From JAAUTG01 sp964458705 (lineage in GTDB: Bacteria > Bacteroidota > Bacteroidia > Chitinophagales > Saprospiraceae): DNA of 64,000 nucleotides. A model generated the notes under the pieces. That model saw only the letters and a program-made list of their open reading frames with translations. It was not told where the DNA came from and did no database searches. Below, one piece after another: positions 43,911 to 52,412 of the stretch. Position 1 is the stretch's first letter; each line of letters starts with the position of its first letter. Made by a program: the position numbers and the translations under genes. Where the stretch lies: the NCBI GenBank assembly GCA_964458705.1, contig CAYWKD010000005.1, positions 1-64,000 of the forward strand, given 5' to 3'.

Positions 43911-46900
43911 ATGGCGTCAAACTACAAGCGACAACCACTCTGGTACAAGGATGCGATCATCTACGAATTGAATATTAAAGGCTTCAAGGACAGCACTGGC
44001 AGTGGTATTGGTGATTTTAATGGATTGATATCAAAGCTGGATTATTTACAAGACCTTGGCGTAACCGCAATCTGGATTTTACCCTTTTATCCTTCTCCAC
44101 TTCGCGATGATGGATATGATATTTCTGATTATTACACTATCAGCGATGTTTATGGCGATTTAGATGATTTTAAACGATTGCTAGATGAAGCTCATAGTCG
44201 CAATTTGCAAGTCATTACAGAATTGGTAATTAATCACACTTCCGACCAACACCCTTGGTTTCAAAGAGCAAGACGTGCGCCAATAGGTTCAGTGGAACGA
44301 GAGTACTACGTATGGAGTGATGATCCAAGTAAGTACAAGGATGTTCGTATCATCTTTCAAGATTTTGAAACTTCTAACTGGACTTGGGATGGAGAAGCCA
44401 AACAATATTACTGGCATCGTTTTTATTCTCATCAGCCCGATTTGAATTACGATAATCCTAAAGTGCAAGAAGAGATTTTCAAAATCCTAGACTACTGGGT
44501 GAGTATGGGTATTGATGGATTCCGTCTAGATGCTATACCCTATTTGTATGAGCGCGAAAATACAAATAGTGAAAACCTACCTGAGACACACGTTTTCCTC
44601 AAGAAATTGCGAAAATATATTGATGAAAAATACGAAGATGTTTTATTCTTAGCAGAAGCTAATATGTGGCCAGAAGACTCAGCTTCCTATTTTGGGGATG
44701 GTGATGAATGCCAAATGAACTATCATTTCCCGTTGATGCCACGCATGTATATGTCCTTGAAGATGGAAGATCGACATCCAATAACAGATATTTTTGACCA
44801 GACGCCAGACATTCCCGAAAGCTGCCAATGGGCGACTTTTCTTCGCAACCATGATGAGCTAACCCTAGAGATGGTAACGGATGAAGAGCGCGATTACATG
44901 AGAAAAAATTATGCTGCTGACCCAAAAGCAAGAATCAATTTAGGTATTCGTAGGCGTTTAGCACCATTGCTCGACAATGATCGCAATAGGATTGAGTTGA
45001 TGAATATTTTGTTGTTCTCCTTGCCTGGCACTCCTGTATTGTATTATGGTGACGAGATTGGTATGGGTGATAATTATTACTTAGGAGATCGAGATGGAGT
45101 GCGAACGCCCATGCAGTGGAATGCCAATCAAAATGCAGGTTTTTCAGAAGCTAATCCTCAGTCGCTTTATCTACCGGTCATTATTGATCCAGAATATGAC
45201 TACAAATATATCAATGTTGAGCGTCAGCAGCATAACACCAACTCATTGCTTTGGTGGATGAAGCGGACGATTGCAATACGTCAGCGTTTTCAAGCCTTCG
45301 GTCGAGGAACAATTAAATTCCTTGAACTTTCCAATTCAAAGGTACTGGCGTTCACTCGTAGCCTTGAAAAAGAAGAGATTTTAGTCGTTGTGAATTTATC
45401 TCGATTCGTAGAAGGGGTATCTTTAGATTTATCAGATTACCAAAATTGTACGCCTATTGAAATCTTTGGAGATAGCGAATTTCCAATTATTGATGAAGTA
45501 CCTTATTTTATTAGTCTAGCACCACATGGCTACTATTGGTTTTTGTTGCAGCCCGTTGAAATGCTAGCGTTAACTCCCACTTTGTTGCGATCTCCAGAAA
45601 TTGAGGTGGACTACTTCGGTGATTTATTCACAAATAAAGTGTTCACAGATGAGATATTGAAAAAGTACTTTTTGCGAGTGAGTTGGTTTGGTAACAAGGG
45701 GCGCAAAATTGAGGAAGTTCAGTTAATTGATAACATTCCCTTAGTCAATGAGGAACAGCATCAAGAAATTTTGATTGTGGAGGTCAAATTCAGAAAAGGT
45801 TTATCAGAGTTGTTCCAAGTGCCTGTTATTTTTAAAGAGCTAGAAGCGGAAGATGACCTTTGGGTGAAAGAGGAAGTGATTGGTGTGGCTTCCATTGGCG
45901 GTAAAAAAGGACTTATCCTTGATGCCTTTTATGACGAAGGCTTCAGACTGAGTCTGCTGAATGATCGAGCGCAGTTTGCAAAGAACAAATCCTTACAATT
46001 CGATTTACCACCATTGGAGCAAATGACAGCATCTAGCATTAAAAAAACTACTATACAGTATGTTTCAGCTACTTATAAAGAAGGATATTACTTGAAATTT
46101 TATAGACGAATAGATGTTGAGCCAAACCCAGATTATGAACTTAATCATTGGTTGACCAAGGAACATAATGTGGAGTTTGTACCTGATTTACTAGGAGCTA
46201 TTTTTTACAAGCGAAAGCAGTTTCATATTTCTTTGGTAACGGTTCAGCCGCTAGTCAATCATCAAGGTTATGGTTGGGATTATGTAATGGATGAATTGAA
46301 AAGAGTAGTCGAAGGCATAACCGTCAACCCATTTGATCTATCTGGGGTTGTGCCAGAGATGAGCGTTTATGATACTATCAGCTACGACACACTACCAGAT
46401 TTACTAAAATCAGTAATTGATCCAATCTTTATAGAAAAAATAGATGCTTTAGCTGCTAGAACTGCTCAAATGCACCTCGCTTTGATGAATAGTAATGGTA
46501 AAAAAGCACCACTTTTCGAGCCAGAATTATTCTCTCTACATTACCAACGTTCGCTTTTTTCTTCGCTAAAATCTTTGGTACGAAATACTCTGACAGCATT
46601 AAAAACTCAAAAACATTTGCTTTCTGAATCAGATCAAAAAGTGGCTGATAGTATGCTCAGCAAAGAGAAGGAATTACTTACCTTCTTCAAGCAAATTTAC
46701 AAGCATAAGTTTGAAGCCTCTAAGATCAGAATTCATGGTAACTTACACCTAGAGCAGATTATGATGGTTAACGACGATGTGATGATTGATGATTTTGATG
46801 GTACTTATGATCGTCCATTCAGTGAACGTCGCTTACGAAAATCACCGTTAATTGACGTAGCTGCTATGCTGCGTTCTATACACTATGCCACCACCTTGAC

Positions 46901-47225
46901 TTTAATAGAGCAAGACAAAGAAGATGAACTGCTAAAAAGTATGCTTAGTGCTTGGTATGCAAGTATTGGCAGCTTTTTCTTACAAAGCTATAAGAGCGTA
47001 ATTCAGACGGCTGAGGTGTCAGAGTTTATTCCCGACAACGAAGAAGATTTCAAAACCTTGATGGAGATATTTACACTGGAGCGCGCTTTGAAAGAGTTGT
47101 ACTATCAGTTAAACTATGAAATAGATCGCACTATTCTACCGATGGAAGGTATATTACATATTTTGGAAAGTAATGTAGAGGAAGTTAGTAGCTCTGCAAT
47201 TTGGGGTGTTTTTGAGAAGAACTAG
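43911..47225 (+). CDS. treS: Trehalose synthase fused to a maltokinase-like domain
   Basis: An 1104-residue fusion. Residues 1-545 are a GH13 trehalose synthase that interconverts maltose and trehalose: WYKDAIIYELNIKGFKDS, DDGYDISDYYTI, VINHTSDQHPWF, nucleophile D207 in GIDGFRLDAIP, acid/base E249 in FLAEANMWPED, and RNHDEL. Residues about 560-1104 match the maltokinase (Pep2) layout with an N-cap and a kinase-like core. In the core, the aminoglycoside-phosphotransferase motif HGDxH reads HGNLH here (N944), and the usual IDFEGEP is IDDFDGTYDRP. The catalytic Asp is thus replaced by Asn, so maltose-1-phosphate formation is doubtful. Neighbouring glycogen or GlgE genes are absent. Confidence 0.93.
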   Translation: MASNYKRQPLWYKDAIIYELNIKGFKDSTGSGIGDFNGLISKLDYLQDLGVTAIWILPFYPSPLRDDGYDISDYYTISDVYGDLDDFKRLLDEAHSRNLQVITELVINHTSDQHPWFQRARRAPIGSVEREYYVWSDDPSKYKDVRIIFQDFETSNWTWDGEAKQYYWHRFYSHQPDLNYDNPKVQEEIFKILDYWVSMGIDGFRLDAIPYLYERENTNSENLPETHVFLKKLRKYIDEKYEDVLFLAEANMWPEDSASYFGDGDECQMNYHFPLMPRMYMSLKMEDRHPITDIFDQTPDIPESCQWATFLRNHDELTLEMVTDEERDYMRKNYAADPKARINLGIRRRLAPLLDNDRNRIELMNILLFSLPGTPVLYYGDEIGMGDNYYLGDRDGVRTPMQWNANQNAGFSEANPQSLYLPVIIDPEYDYKYINVERQQHNTNSLLWWMKRTIAIRQRFQAFGRGTIKFLELSNSKVLAFTRSLEKEEILVVVNLSRFVEGVSLDLSDYQNCTPIEIFGDSEFPIIDEVPYFISLAPHGYYWFLLQPVEMLALTPTLLRSPEIEVDYFGDLFTNKVFTDEILKKYFLRVSWFGNKGRKIEEVQLIDNIPLVNEEQHQEILIVEVKFRKGLSELFQVPVIFKELEAEDDLWVKEEVIGVASIGGKKGLILDAFYDEGFRLSLLNDRAQFAKNKSLQFDLPPLEQMTASSIKKTTIQYVSATYKEGYYLKFYRRIDVEPNPDYELNHWLTKEHNVEFVPDLLGAIFYKRKQFHISLVTVQPLVNHQGYGWDYVMDELKRVVEGITVNPFDLSGVVPEMSVYDTISYDTLPDLLKSVIDPIFIEKIDALAARTAQMHLALMNSNGKKAPLFEPELFSLHYQRSLFSSLKSLVRNTLTALKTQKHLLSESDQKVADSMLSKEKELLTFFKQIYKHKFEASKIRIHGNLHLEQIMMVNDDVMIDDFDGTYDRPFSERRLRKSPLIDVAAMLRSIHYATTLTLIEQDKEDELLKSMLSAWYASIGSFFLQSYKSVIQTAEVSEFIPDNEEDFKTLMEIFTLERALKELYYQLNYEIDRTILPMEGILHILESNVEEVSSSAIWGVFEKN

Positions 47226-47263
47226 CTTTTGATTATCTAGCTTTGATAATAGATTTTCTTTCT

Positions 47264-47307
47264 TGATCTTCAGCTTGGAGTATTGTGATACTTCAAACTG
47301 AAGATCA
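47264..47307. repeat. Long near-perfect hairpin after treS
   Basis: TGATCTTCAG-c-TTGGAGTAT, loop TGTG, ATACTTCAA-a-CTGAAGATCA: 19 paired bases with one C/A mismatch and one wobble in a 44-base element. It has no T-run after it on either strand. It starts 38 bases after the treS stop codon. It may block 3' exonucleases or act in rho-dependent ending. Confidence 0.6.
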
Positions 47308-47462
47308 TGATGAAACTGAATCCTTTTAGTTCTGTCTTTCAGTATAAACTGTTAAGCCCATTCTCATGTAGATTTATACAGCCAAAATGCAAATGTCTTG
47401 TTAAAAATTAGATTCTTTATCAATTATGCTTTAAATTAGGGAGTACAAGTAATGTTTTGCTT

Positions 47463-47924
47463 ATGCACAATTCTAGTAACACTCCCGCGCAGTCTGTTTT
47501 TTTAAAGTGGCTCTCTTTTTTGCCTATATTTTTACTGCTTTTTATGGTATTTTATAAGAGCGCCAATCGAGTATTGCTAAAAGATAGAATACAACAATTC
47601 TTTGTCACCGATACGTTTTCAAGTAATCAGACCACTCCACTTTCGGCTCAATCTCAAGATATTTTACAGAAAATGGAATCTTGGCAAACCGCATACAATG
47701 ACTCGAAGTTAAAATTCACTTCCATAGCAAAAGCATATCGTGGTAAAGAAGAACGAGTAGAACTTGGGAGGGTCATTCATGAACTTGAAGAAGCCTATCA
47801 AACGCTATTGGAAAGATACCCAAATGAAATAATAGTTATCAAAGCAGTACTGGAGCAGGTCTGTAATGAATATGGTACGCCAGCACAATTAACAGAAAAA
47901 GGAGTACGATATAAAGAGCGATAA
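47463..47924 (+). CDS. Small membrane-anchored protein of unknown function
   Basis: I do not recognise the family. From the ATG giving MHNSSNTPAQ it has 153 residues (a TTG lies 6 bases upstream), with a membrane segment at about 15-33 (LSFLPIFLLLFMVFY) and a helical, charged C-terminal part that includes KMESWQTAYNDSKLKF and a Glu-rich helix. The start region is hydrophilic, so it looks like an N-in, C-out anchor with a periplasmic helical domain. Convergent with the cvpA gene with a single base between stop codons. Confidence 0.65.
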   Translation: MHNSSNTPAQSVFLKWLSFLPIFLLLFMVFYKSANRVLLKDRIQQFFVTDTFSSNQTTPLSAQSQDILQKMESWQTAYNDSKLKFTSIAKAYRGKEERVELGRVIHELEEAYQTLLERYPNEIIVIKAVLEQVCNEYGTPAQLTEKGVRYKER

Positions 47925-47925
47925 A

Positions 47926-48510
47926 TTAATCTATATCTCTAATTTCGCGAGAGGATTCTGTCTGGTCTAAAGTTTCACTTCCAATTTCTTGAAGTCCATT
48001 GAGGAAGTCGCGGGAGTAAGCCCAAAATTCTTGAAAAGTAGGTTTCAAGAGTTGAAAGCCCTTTTGGACTTGAGCCGGATATTGTTCTAAATATTGATAA
48101 GTAATAGATTGCTGCTTGTCGTAATTATTAATACCTCCAGAGGCATCATAAAATTGTAGCAACATACTGTACGCTAAAATCATAATGCCTGCCAGTAATC
48201 CTCCTCCCAATACCCTGTTTATAAGGTTGATATTAGCAGCTTCTAGAGCATTTTCAAGTAAAGATGCAATCCATCGTATGCCCAGCATTGTAACGACAAA
48301 AGATAAAAGGAAACCAGCAATAAACATTAAGGGATTCTCATAACTCAAGAGACTCTCTAAGAATTTAGTCATAGAAGGAGCGAACTTTACTGCTGCGGTA
48401 AAGCCAAATATATAAGAAAGTACTGTAAAAACAGTCTTAATGATTCCCCGATTGAAGCCTAGATAAAATCCTAGTCCCGCAAAAATTGCAAATATTAAAT
48501 CAATTGCCAT
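47926..48510 (-). CDS. CvpA-family membrane protein
   Basis: A 194-residue protein with four membrane segments of the CvpA/colicin V production family: AIDLIFAIFAGLGFYLGFNRGIIKTVF, then KFAPSMTKFL, and NLINRVLGGGLLAGIMIL. A soluble, polar C-terminal tail (about 125-194) follows. CvpA proteins are linked to colicin V export in E. coli and to envelope robustness elsewhere; the exact activity is unknown. A TATCTTTG -7 element at 48544-48551 lies 34 bases upstream. Confidence 0.88.
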   Translation of the reverse strand: MAIDLIFAIFAGLGFYLGFNRGIIKTVFTVLSYIFGFTAAVKFAPSMTKFLESLLSYENPLMFIAGFLLSFVVTMLGIRWIASLLENALEAANINLINRVLGGGLLAGIMILAYSMLLQFYDASGGINNYDKQQSITYQYLEQYPAQVQKGFQLLKPTFQEFWAYSRDFLNGLQEIGSETLDQTESSREIRDID

Positions 48511-48629
48511 GTTTATCGTTACAATAAAATCATACGATTAGTTCAAAGATAAGATATTGCTGGTGATAATTAGCTGTTTTTTAGACGAAAGACCTATTTG
48601 AAAAGATGGGCTAGAGGCATCACTACCAA

Positions 48630-49343
48630 TTATTGAATGACAGAGGCTTGCCATTTGCCAATGACTTTTTGGTCTTTTAAAATTGTACCATCAAGATAGC
48701 TATAAGGATTAGTGATAGACTTTATTCCATTATATCGCAATACCCTACCGCCCTGCTTGACGGTGAAAGCCAAGAAGGTTTCATTTGCATTATCAACCTC
48801 TTTCAGGTTGGTCGCCTTCCCGTCTAGTATCATTTCACCAGTATAATCCCGATATACTTTTACTACGTATATTTCATCTACACTTCCTTCGGGTGTGAGT
48901 GTAGAGAGTCTGTACTCAATTAGTACCTCCTTAGGTTCAACAGCCGGAATGATATCGGTAATATAATTACCAATTATACCCAAAATAAAGGTAAGTAGCG
49001 CACCCAAAATCACCACCTTATATTTTCCCCATACATTTGCTTGTTTTTCTTTGAGAAGATGCTCAACCTGTACTTTTTCGTAGGTAGTTTTTATATCTTC
49101 GTGTATAAGGTCAAGTAAAGCATCGGTGATGCGATTGTATTCAATATTCAGATTTTCACTAGAAACAACTCCTTTGTGTTGTGCTTTGGTGTAAGTATTC
49201 CAACGTGCAGCAATAAGGGTAAGTGCTTTGCGAAAGTTCTTTTGTCCTACTAGTTCACTTTGCTGTAAGAGCTCAATTGCCTTTTCTATTGCTCCCTGCC
49301 CAACGTACTGCTCCGCTTGGTGCATTATTTCCTCCCTAGTCAT
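48630..49343 (-). CDS. EAD11-like effector-associated domain with membrane anchor
   Basis: A 237-residue protein in three parts. Residues 1-85 fit the effector-associated domain 11 pattern: a helix GAIEKAIELLQQ, then ALTLIAARWNTYTKAQHKGVVSSENLNIEYNRITDALLDLI, matching the family's R-(Y/W)-N-x10-GxxSxE-x5-NRI-x2-(A)LL layout. EAD domains are death-fold-like adaptors that link sensor and effector proteins in bacterial conflict systems. A charged stretch and one membrane segment (109-128) follow, then a beta-rich extracytoplasmic domain (about 135-237) with no family I recognise. EAD partners elsewhere in the genome would be expected, but no effector gene is beside it. A TACTTTTG -7 element lies at 49412-49419. 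Confidence 0.7.
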   Translation of the reverse strand: MTREEIMHQAEQYVGQGAIEKAIELLQQSELVGQKNFRKALTLIAARWNTYTKAQHKGVVSSENLNIEYNRITDALLDLIHEDIKTTYEKVQVEHLLKEKQANVWGKYKVVILGALLTFILGIIGNYITDIIPAVEPKEVLIEYRLSTLTPEGSVDEIYVVKVYRDYTGEMILDGKATNLKEVDNANETFLAFTVKQGGRVLRYNGIKSITNPYSYLDGTILKDQKVIGKWQASVIQ

Positions 49344-49535
49344 ACTTGAATTTCTGCTTAAAGTTTCCTACGTAGTAGTTTTCAAATTGTTGCTGTAGAG
49401 AGAATCCTTTGCAAAAGTAAGGAGGCTTTTATTATAATCTGTTTTTGTTTGTTACTTGGGGTGCTTATTATCCGCAAGGTGGAACAGTTGCTCAGAAATG
49501 AATCGCTACATCTTGTTTTAATAGTACTCGACTTT

Positions 49536-49907
49536 TTACTTTACAGTAACATTTTTGTGAATAGTGCTAGTAAAGGACTTCAATTCAATGGCATATTTTC
49601 CACGTTTGAATTTTGTCAGGTCTAATTCATAGATTGTATCGACAGGTAAGTCAAAAACTTTGTCTTCTAATATCACACTCCCCAATTCATCCTTGACGAT
49701 AATCTCATTTAAATTGACGCTAAGGCTTTGAAAATCAATAAAGAAGACTTTGCTGCCTGTATCTGCAAAAAAAGATTGGGTCGTGCCATTTATCGCTTCA
49801 GATGATGGAGTTGTAAAGGACATCATATTTTTTGTTGGGATAGCCTCTTGAGCAGATAAGATAGAAGTTGTCAGCAATAATGCAGCAAGTAATAAGAAAC
49901 GGTGCAT
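49536..49907 (-). CDS. Small secreted beta-rich protein, DUF3244-like
   Basis: A 123-residue exported protein: signal peptide ending at SILSAQ, then a single small Ig-like sandwich with the pattern VKDELGSVILEDKVFDLPVDTIYELDLTKFKRGKYAIEL. The L-x-x-L-x-x-G-x-Y-x-I motif is typical of DUF3244 and T9SS-tail folds, but here it makes up the whole mature protein rather than a tail. Role unknown; perhaps a surface or periplasmic binding module. Preceded by a long divergent region. Confidence 0.7.
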   Translation of the reverse strand: MHRFLLLAALLLTTSILSAQEAIPTKNMMSFTTPSSEAINGTTQSFFADTGSKVFFIDFQSLSVNLNEIIVKDELGSVILEDKVFDLPVDTIYELDLTKFKRGKYAIELKSFTSTIHKNVTVK

Positions 49908-50321
49908 ACTTAAATAGTTTGAAGATAGAAAATTACAAATGCTAATTCTTTTCAGGTGGATAACTAATTGATTTTAGTTTTAGTATCAAAGGCTGATTTT
50001 TTATTTCACATACAGCGGAATAAAATTGATTTTAGAGAATTGATAGTAAATTTTTCTTGATACTTACTTGTTTTTTTTGTGACATCTCATTCCAAGTAGA
50101 AACTTACTATTATTTTATCAGGTTTAACATCAATTTATCGAAACAAAAATAGAAAAACACTTATATTTGTAAGCTAAATACTGCTCATAATGTTGCTAAT
50201 TTAATACTCGACCTTACATACTGCTCAATTCAAATGCTAAATTTGTGTGACTTTCAATTTAATGTATAACTCTTTTAGGAAATCACGACTTTTACAAGTG
50301 CAAACTGATAACATAAAATAA
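49908..50321. other. 414-base divergent intergenic region
   Basis: This A/T-rich stretch separates the DUF3244-like gene (minus) from the 504-residue protein gene (plus). It holds two TAnnTTTG elements reading to the right, TATATTTG at 50162-50169 and TAAATTTG at 50238-50245, both without a matching TTTG at 20 bases. I see no reliable small ORF or strong hairpin. Confidence 0.45.
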
Positions 50322-51836
50322 ATGAAGAATTTAATTGAGATTGCTCAAATAGTTACTAAAAAAAGGGTTAAGAAGTTAGAAATCTTTGACGATTACTACC
50401 TCCAAAATAAAAGCAGTAAGTTTAATGAGTTTTACGAAGCGTTAGTGCAAGATAAATTTAAGAATGATAGAGATGCCGCAGCGTTCCTGTATGGCTCTAC
50501 GCCTAAGGATGATAAATATCGGCAATTAAAGTCTCGCTTCCGCAAAAGGCTTTTGAATACCTTATTCTTTCTTGATGTCAATCGTCCATCTTCATCTAGT
50601 TATGATAGGGCTTACTTTTCTTGTAACAAGGACTGGACTTTGGTGAAAATATTGCTATCTAATCAAGCAAGGACTTCTGCTGTTGGACTTGCTGGACAGA
50701 TTTTAACGACTTCCCTGAAGTATAAATTTGCGGATGTCATTGTAAATTGTTCAAGAATTTTGAGAGAATATGCTGCTGAAGAAGGAGATGATAAGGCTTT
50801 CGAGGAATACGATCAATACATAAAGCAATATTCTAATATTTTAGAAGCAGAGGTTCGGTCAGAGGAGTTGTTTCAGCGCGTTTCAATTAATTATCATAAG
50901 CCACCATCCAAGCAAGAAGACATCACTGAAGAAATAGATACTTATTGCAAAGCGCTGAATAGTCTTACGGAGCAGTATGATTCTCCTGTCGTCCGATACA
51001 ATAAATATCTAGTTTGGACTTACCGTCATGAAATGCAGATGGAATACAAAAAAATGATTGATACAATCGCTGAGGCACAGCAGTATGTTGACGTAAATCC
51101 AGATTACTATCAAAGCGAGCGAGTAACACATTTATACTTAAAAAAATTAACGGCGTATTTGCATCTCAAAGATAGCAGAGGATTAGAGCATGTCGAGCAA
51201 TCACTGGAGGCTTTCACCAAAGGGAACGTGAACTGGTATATTTTTCAAGAATATTACTTTTTGTTGGCTATGCACGTAGAAGACTACGAGCGCGCATCGG
51301 AGATTTATAATGAAGTGATCGGGTTTCCTAAATTTTCAAAAGCCAATAGTGAAATTCAAGACAAATGGGAGATATTCAATTATTATCTAAACTATGCTAT
51401 TGATTATCTTTATCAAGGTAAGCGCAATCTTCGCGCAGAACAAACTCGCTCATTCAAAGTTAAAAAGCTCTTAGCTCAGAAGCCACTATTTCCAAAGGAT
51501 CAACGTATTTATGTCGTTCATTTAGTCATTGTGCAAGTGCTTTATTTATTGGAAGAAGAGCGATATTCTTCGGCGCGTGAATCAATACTACCAATGAAGA
51601 GTTACATCAATCGGCAGTTTAGAAAGGAAGAATATTTTAGGGCTATAAATTTTCTAAGGCTGCTCCAGCAGTTACAAAAAGCCGATTTTCAAATCAATCA
51701 ACTAAGTAATGTGGATAAGTATTACAAACGCATCACTGAGGAAAAACCATTTGCTTATCATGGTAAATTAATGGAGTTAGAGATCATTCCATTTGACAAT
51801 TTGTGGAATTTGATCCTGCAAAGATTAGAAAAGTGA
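50322..51836 (+). CDS. Helical repeat-like protein of unknown function
   Basis: A 504-residue soluble protein with no signal peptide or membrane segment. The opening MKNLIEIAQIVTKKRVKKLEIFD is amphipathic, and the first 100 residues hold a FRKRLLNTLFFLD helix followed by DRAYFSCNKDWTLVKILLSNQA. The rest is alpha-helical with TPR- or SEL1-like spacing (for example CSRILREYAAEEGDDKAFEEYDQY and YLKKLTAYLHLKDSRG), but without strict repeat consensus. I cannot name a family. It has no operon partner; the long upstream region suggests its own promoter. Confidence 0.78.
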   Translation: MKNLIEIAQIVTKKRVKKLEIFDDYYLQNKSSKFNEFYEALVQDKFKNDRDAAAFLYGSTPKDDKYRQLKSRFRKRLLNTLFFLDVNRPSSSSYDRAYFSCNKDWTLVKILLSNQARTSAVGLAGQILTTSLKYKFADVIVNCSRILREYAAEEGDDKAFEEYDQYIKQYSNILEAEVRSEELFQRVSINYHKPPSKQEDITEEIDTYCKALNSLTEQYDSPVVRYNKYLVWTYRHEMQMEYKKMIDTIAEAQQYVDVNPDYYQSERVTHLYLKKLTAYLHLKDSRGLEHVEQSLEAFTKGNVNWYIFQEYYFLLAMHVEDYERASEIYNEVIGFPKFSKANSEIQDKWEIFNYYLNYAIDYLYQGKRNLRAEQTRSFKVKKLLAQKPLFPKDQRIYVVHLVIVQVLYLLEEERYSSARESILPMKSYINRQFRKEEYFRAINFLRLLQQLQKADFQINQLSNVDKYYKRITEEKPFAYHGKLMELEIIPFDNLWNLILQRLEK

Positions 51837-51884
51837 AATTTTAGAGTATTCGGTTTTAAAGCTGTAAAGCCCTTATTTACGAGT

Positions 51885-52238
51885 CTATTTCTTTACCTGA
51901 AATAGCAGACTTACTAGTACGATCAATCCAATTAATAAACCTAGAAATTCTCGCACGAACTCTACATAGGGTGTTTCCGCTTTCATGGATTCTATGATGG
52001 AGGGCATACCATCACTCACCCATTGCTGAAATGTTGGAAATAAGCGAACCAAGGCAACTACACAAATAGCCAAACCTACCCAGACTGGCAGTGCCACTAA
52101 TCGTTTAAAGGCAGCCAAGCCAGTGAGAACGGCTAAGAAAACATACCAAGTTACCCACTGCCATGGGTCAACATCATTAATTTGAACAGCAGCAAAAATT
52201 AAAAATAGTACCATCAAGCTAAGATTTAAGACTTTCAT
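51885..52238 (-). CDS. TMEM220-family membrane protein
   Basis: A 117-residue protein with four membrane segments. The opening FLIFAAVQINDVDPWQWVTWYVFLAVLTGL fits the TMEM220 family motif FAxxQxND-x-DPxxW. Function unknown. It is divergent from mntR and shares its upstream region, including the predicted DtxR-family operator 26 bases before its start. Confidence 0.85.
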   Translation of the reverse strand: MKVLNLSLMVLFLIFAAVQINDVDPWQWVTWYVFLAVLTGLAAFKRLVALPVWVGLAICVVALVRLFPTFQQWVSDGMPSIIESMKAETPYVEFVREFLGLLIGLIVLVSLLFQVKK

Positions 52239-52263
52239 ATTATTGAGCTTATTGAAAAATATT

Positions 52264-52279
52264 TTTAAGTAAACCTAAA
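52264..52279. promoter_or_regulatory. Candidate DtxR/MntR-family operator
   Basis: TTTAAGTAAACCTAAA is a near-perfect palindrome (one mismatched pair: A against G) centred between the divergent TMEM220 and mntR genes. It resembles the TTTAGGT-AA-ACCTAAA type boxes of DtxR-family regulators. It overlaps the spacer upstream of the TATATTTG element at 52287, where a bound repressor would block initiation. Confidence 0.5.
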
Positions 52280-52286
52280 TGTGTAG

Positions 52287-52294
52287 TATATTTG
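52287..52294 (+). promoter_or_regulatory. Probable -7 element of the mntR operon
   Basis: TATATTTG matches TAnnTTTG. The -33 position 20 bases upstream is TTTT rather than TTTG, lying at the left edge of the palindrome. Transcription would begin near 52301, leaving a leader of about 110 bases before the mntR ATG. Confidence 0.45.
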
Positions 52295-52412
52295 TACTTG
52301 TATTAGTAAACGTCAGTCAGCATCTAAAGGATCATTAGACAGTTACTCAAACTAAAATATTCACTTTCAATTCGTGTTGAAATAATTACGCATCAAACAC
52401 AAAAGACAAGAT

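Noticed and set aside
51855..51885. Imperfect palindrome GGTTTTAAAGCTGTAAAGCC between convergent genes
   Set aside because: Four mismatched positions and no loop; too weak to call a terminator or binding site.
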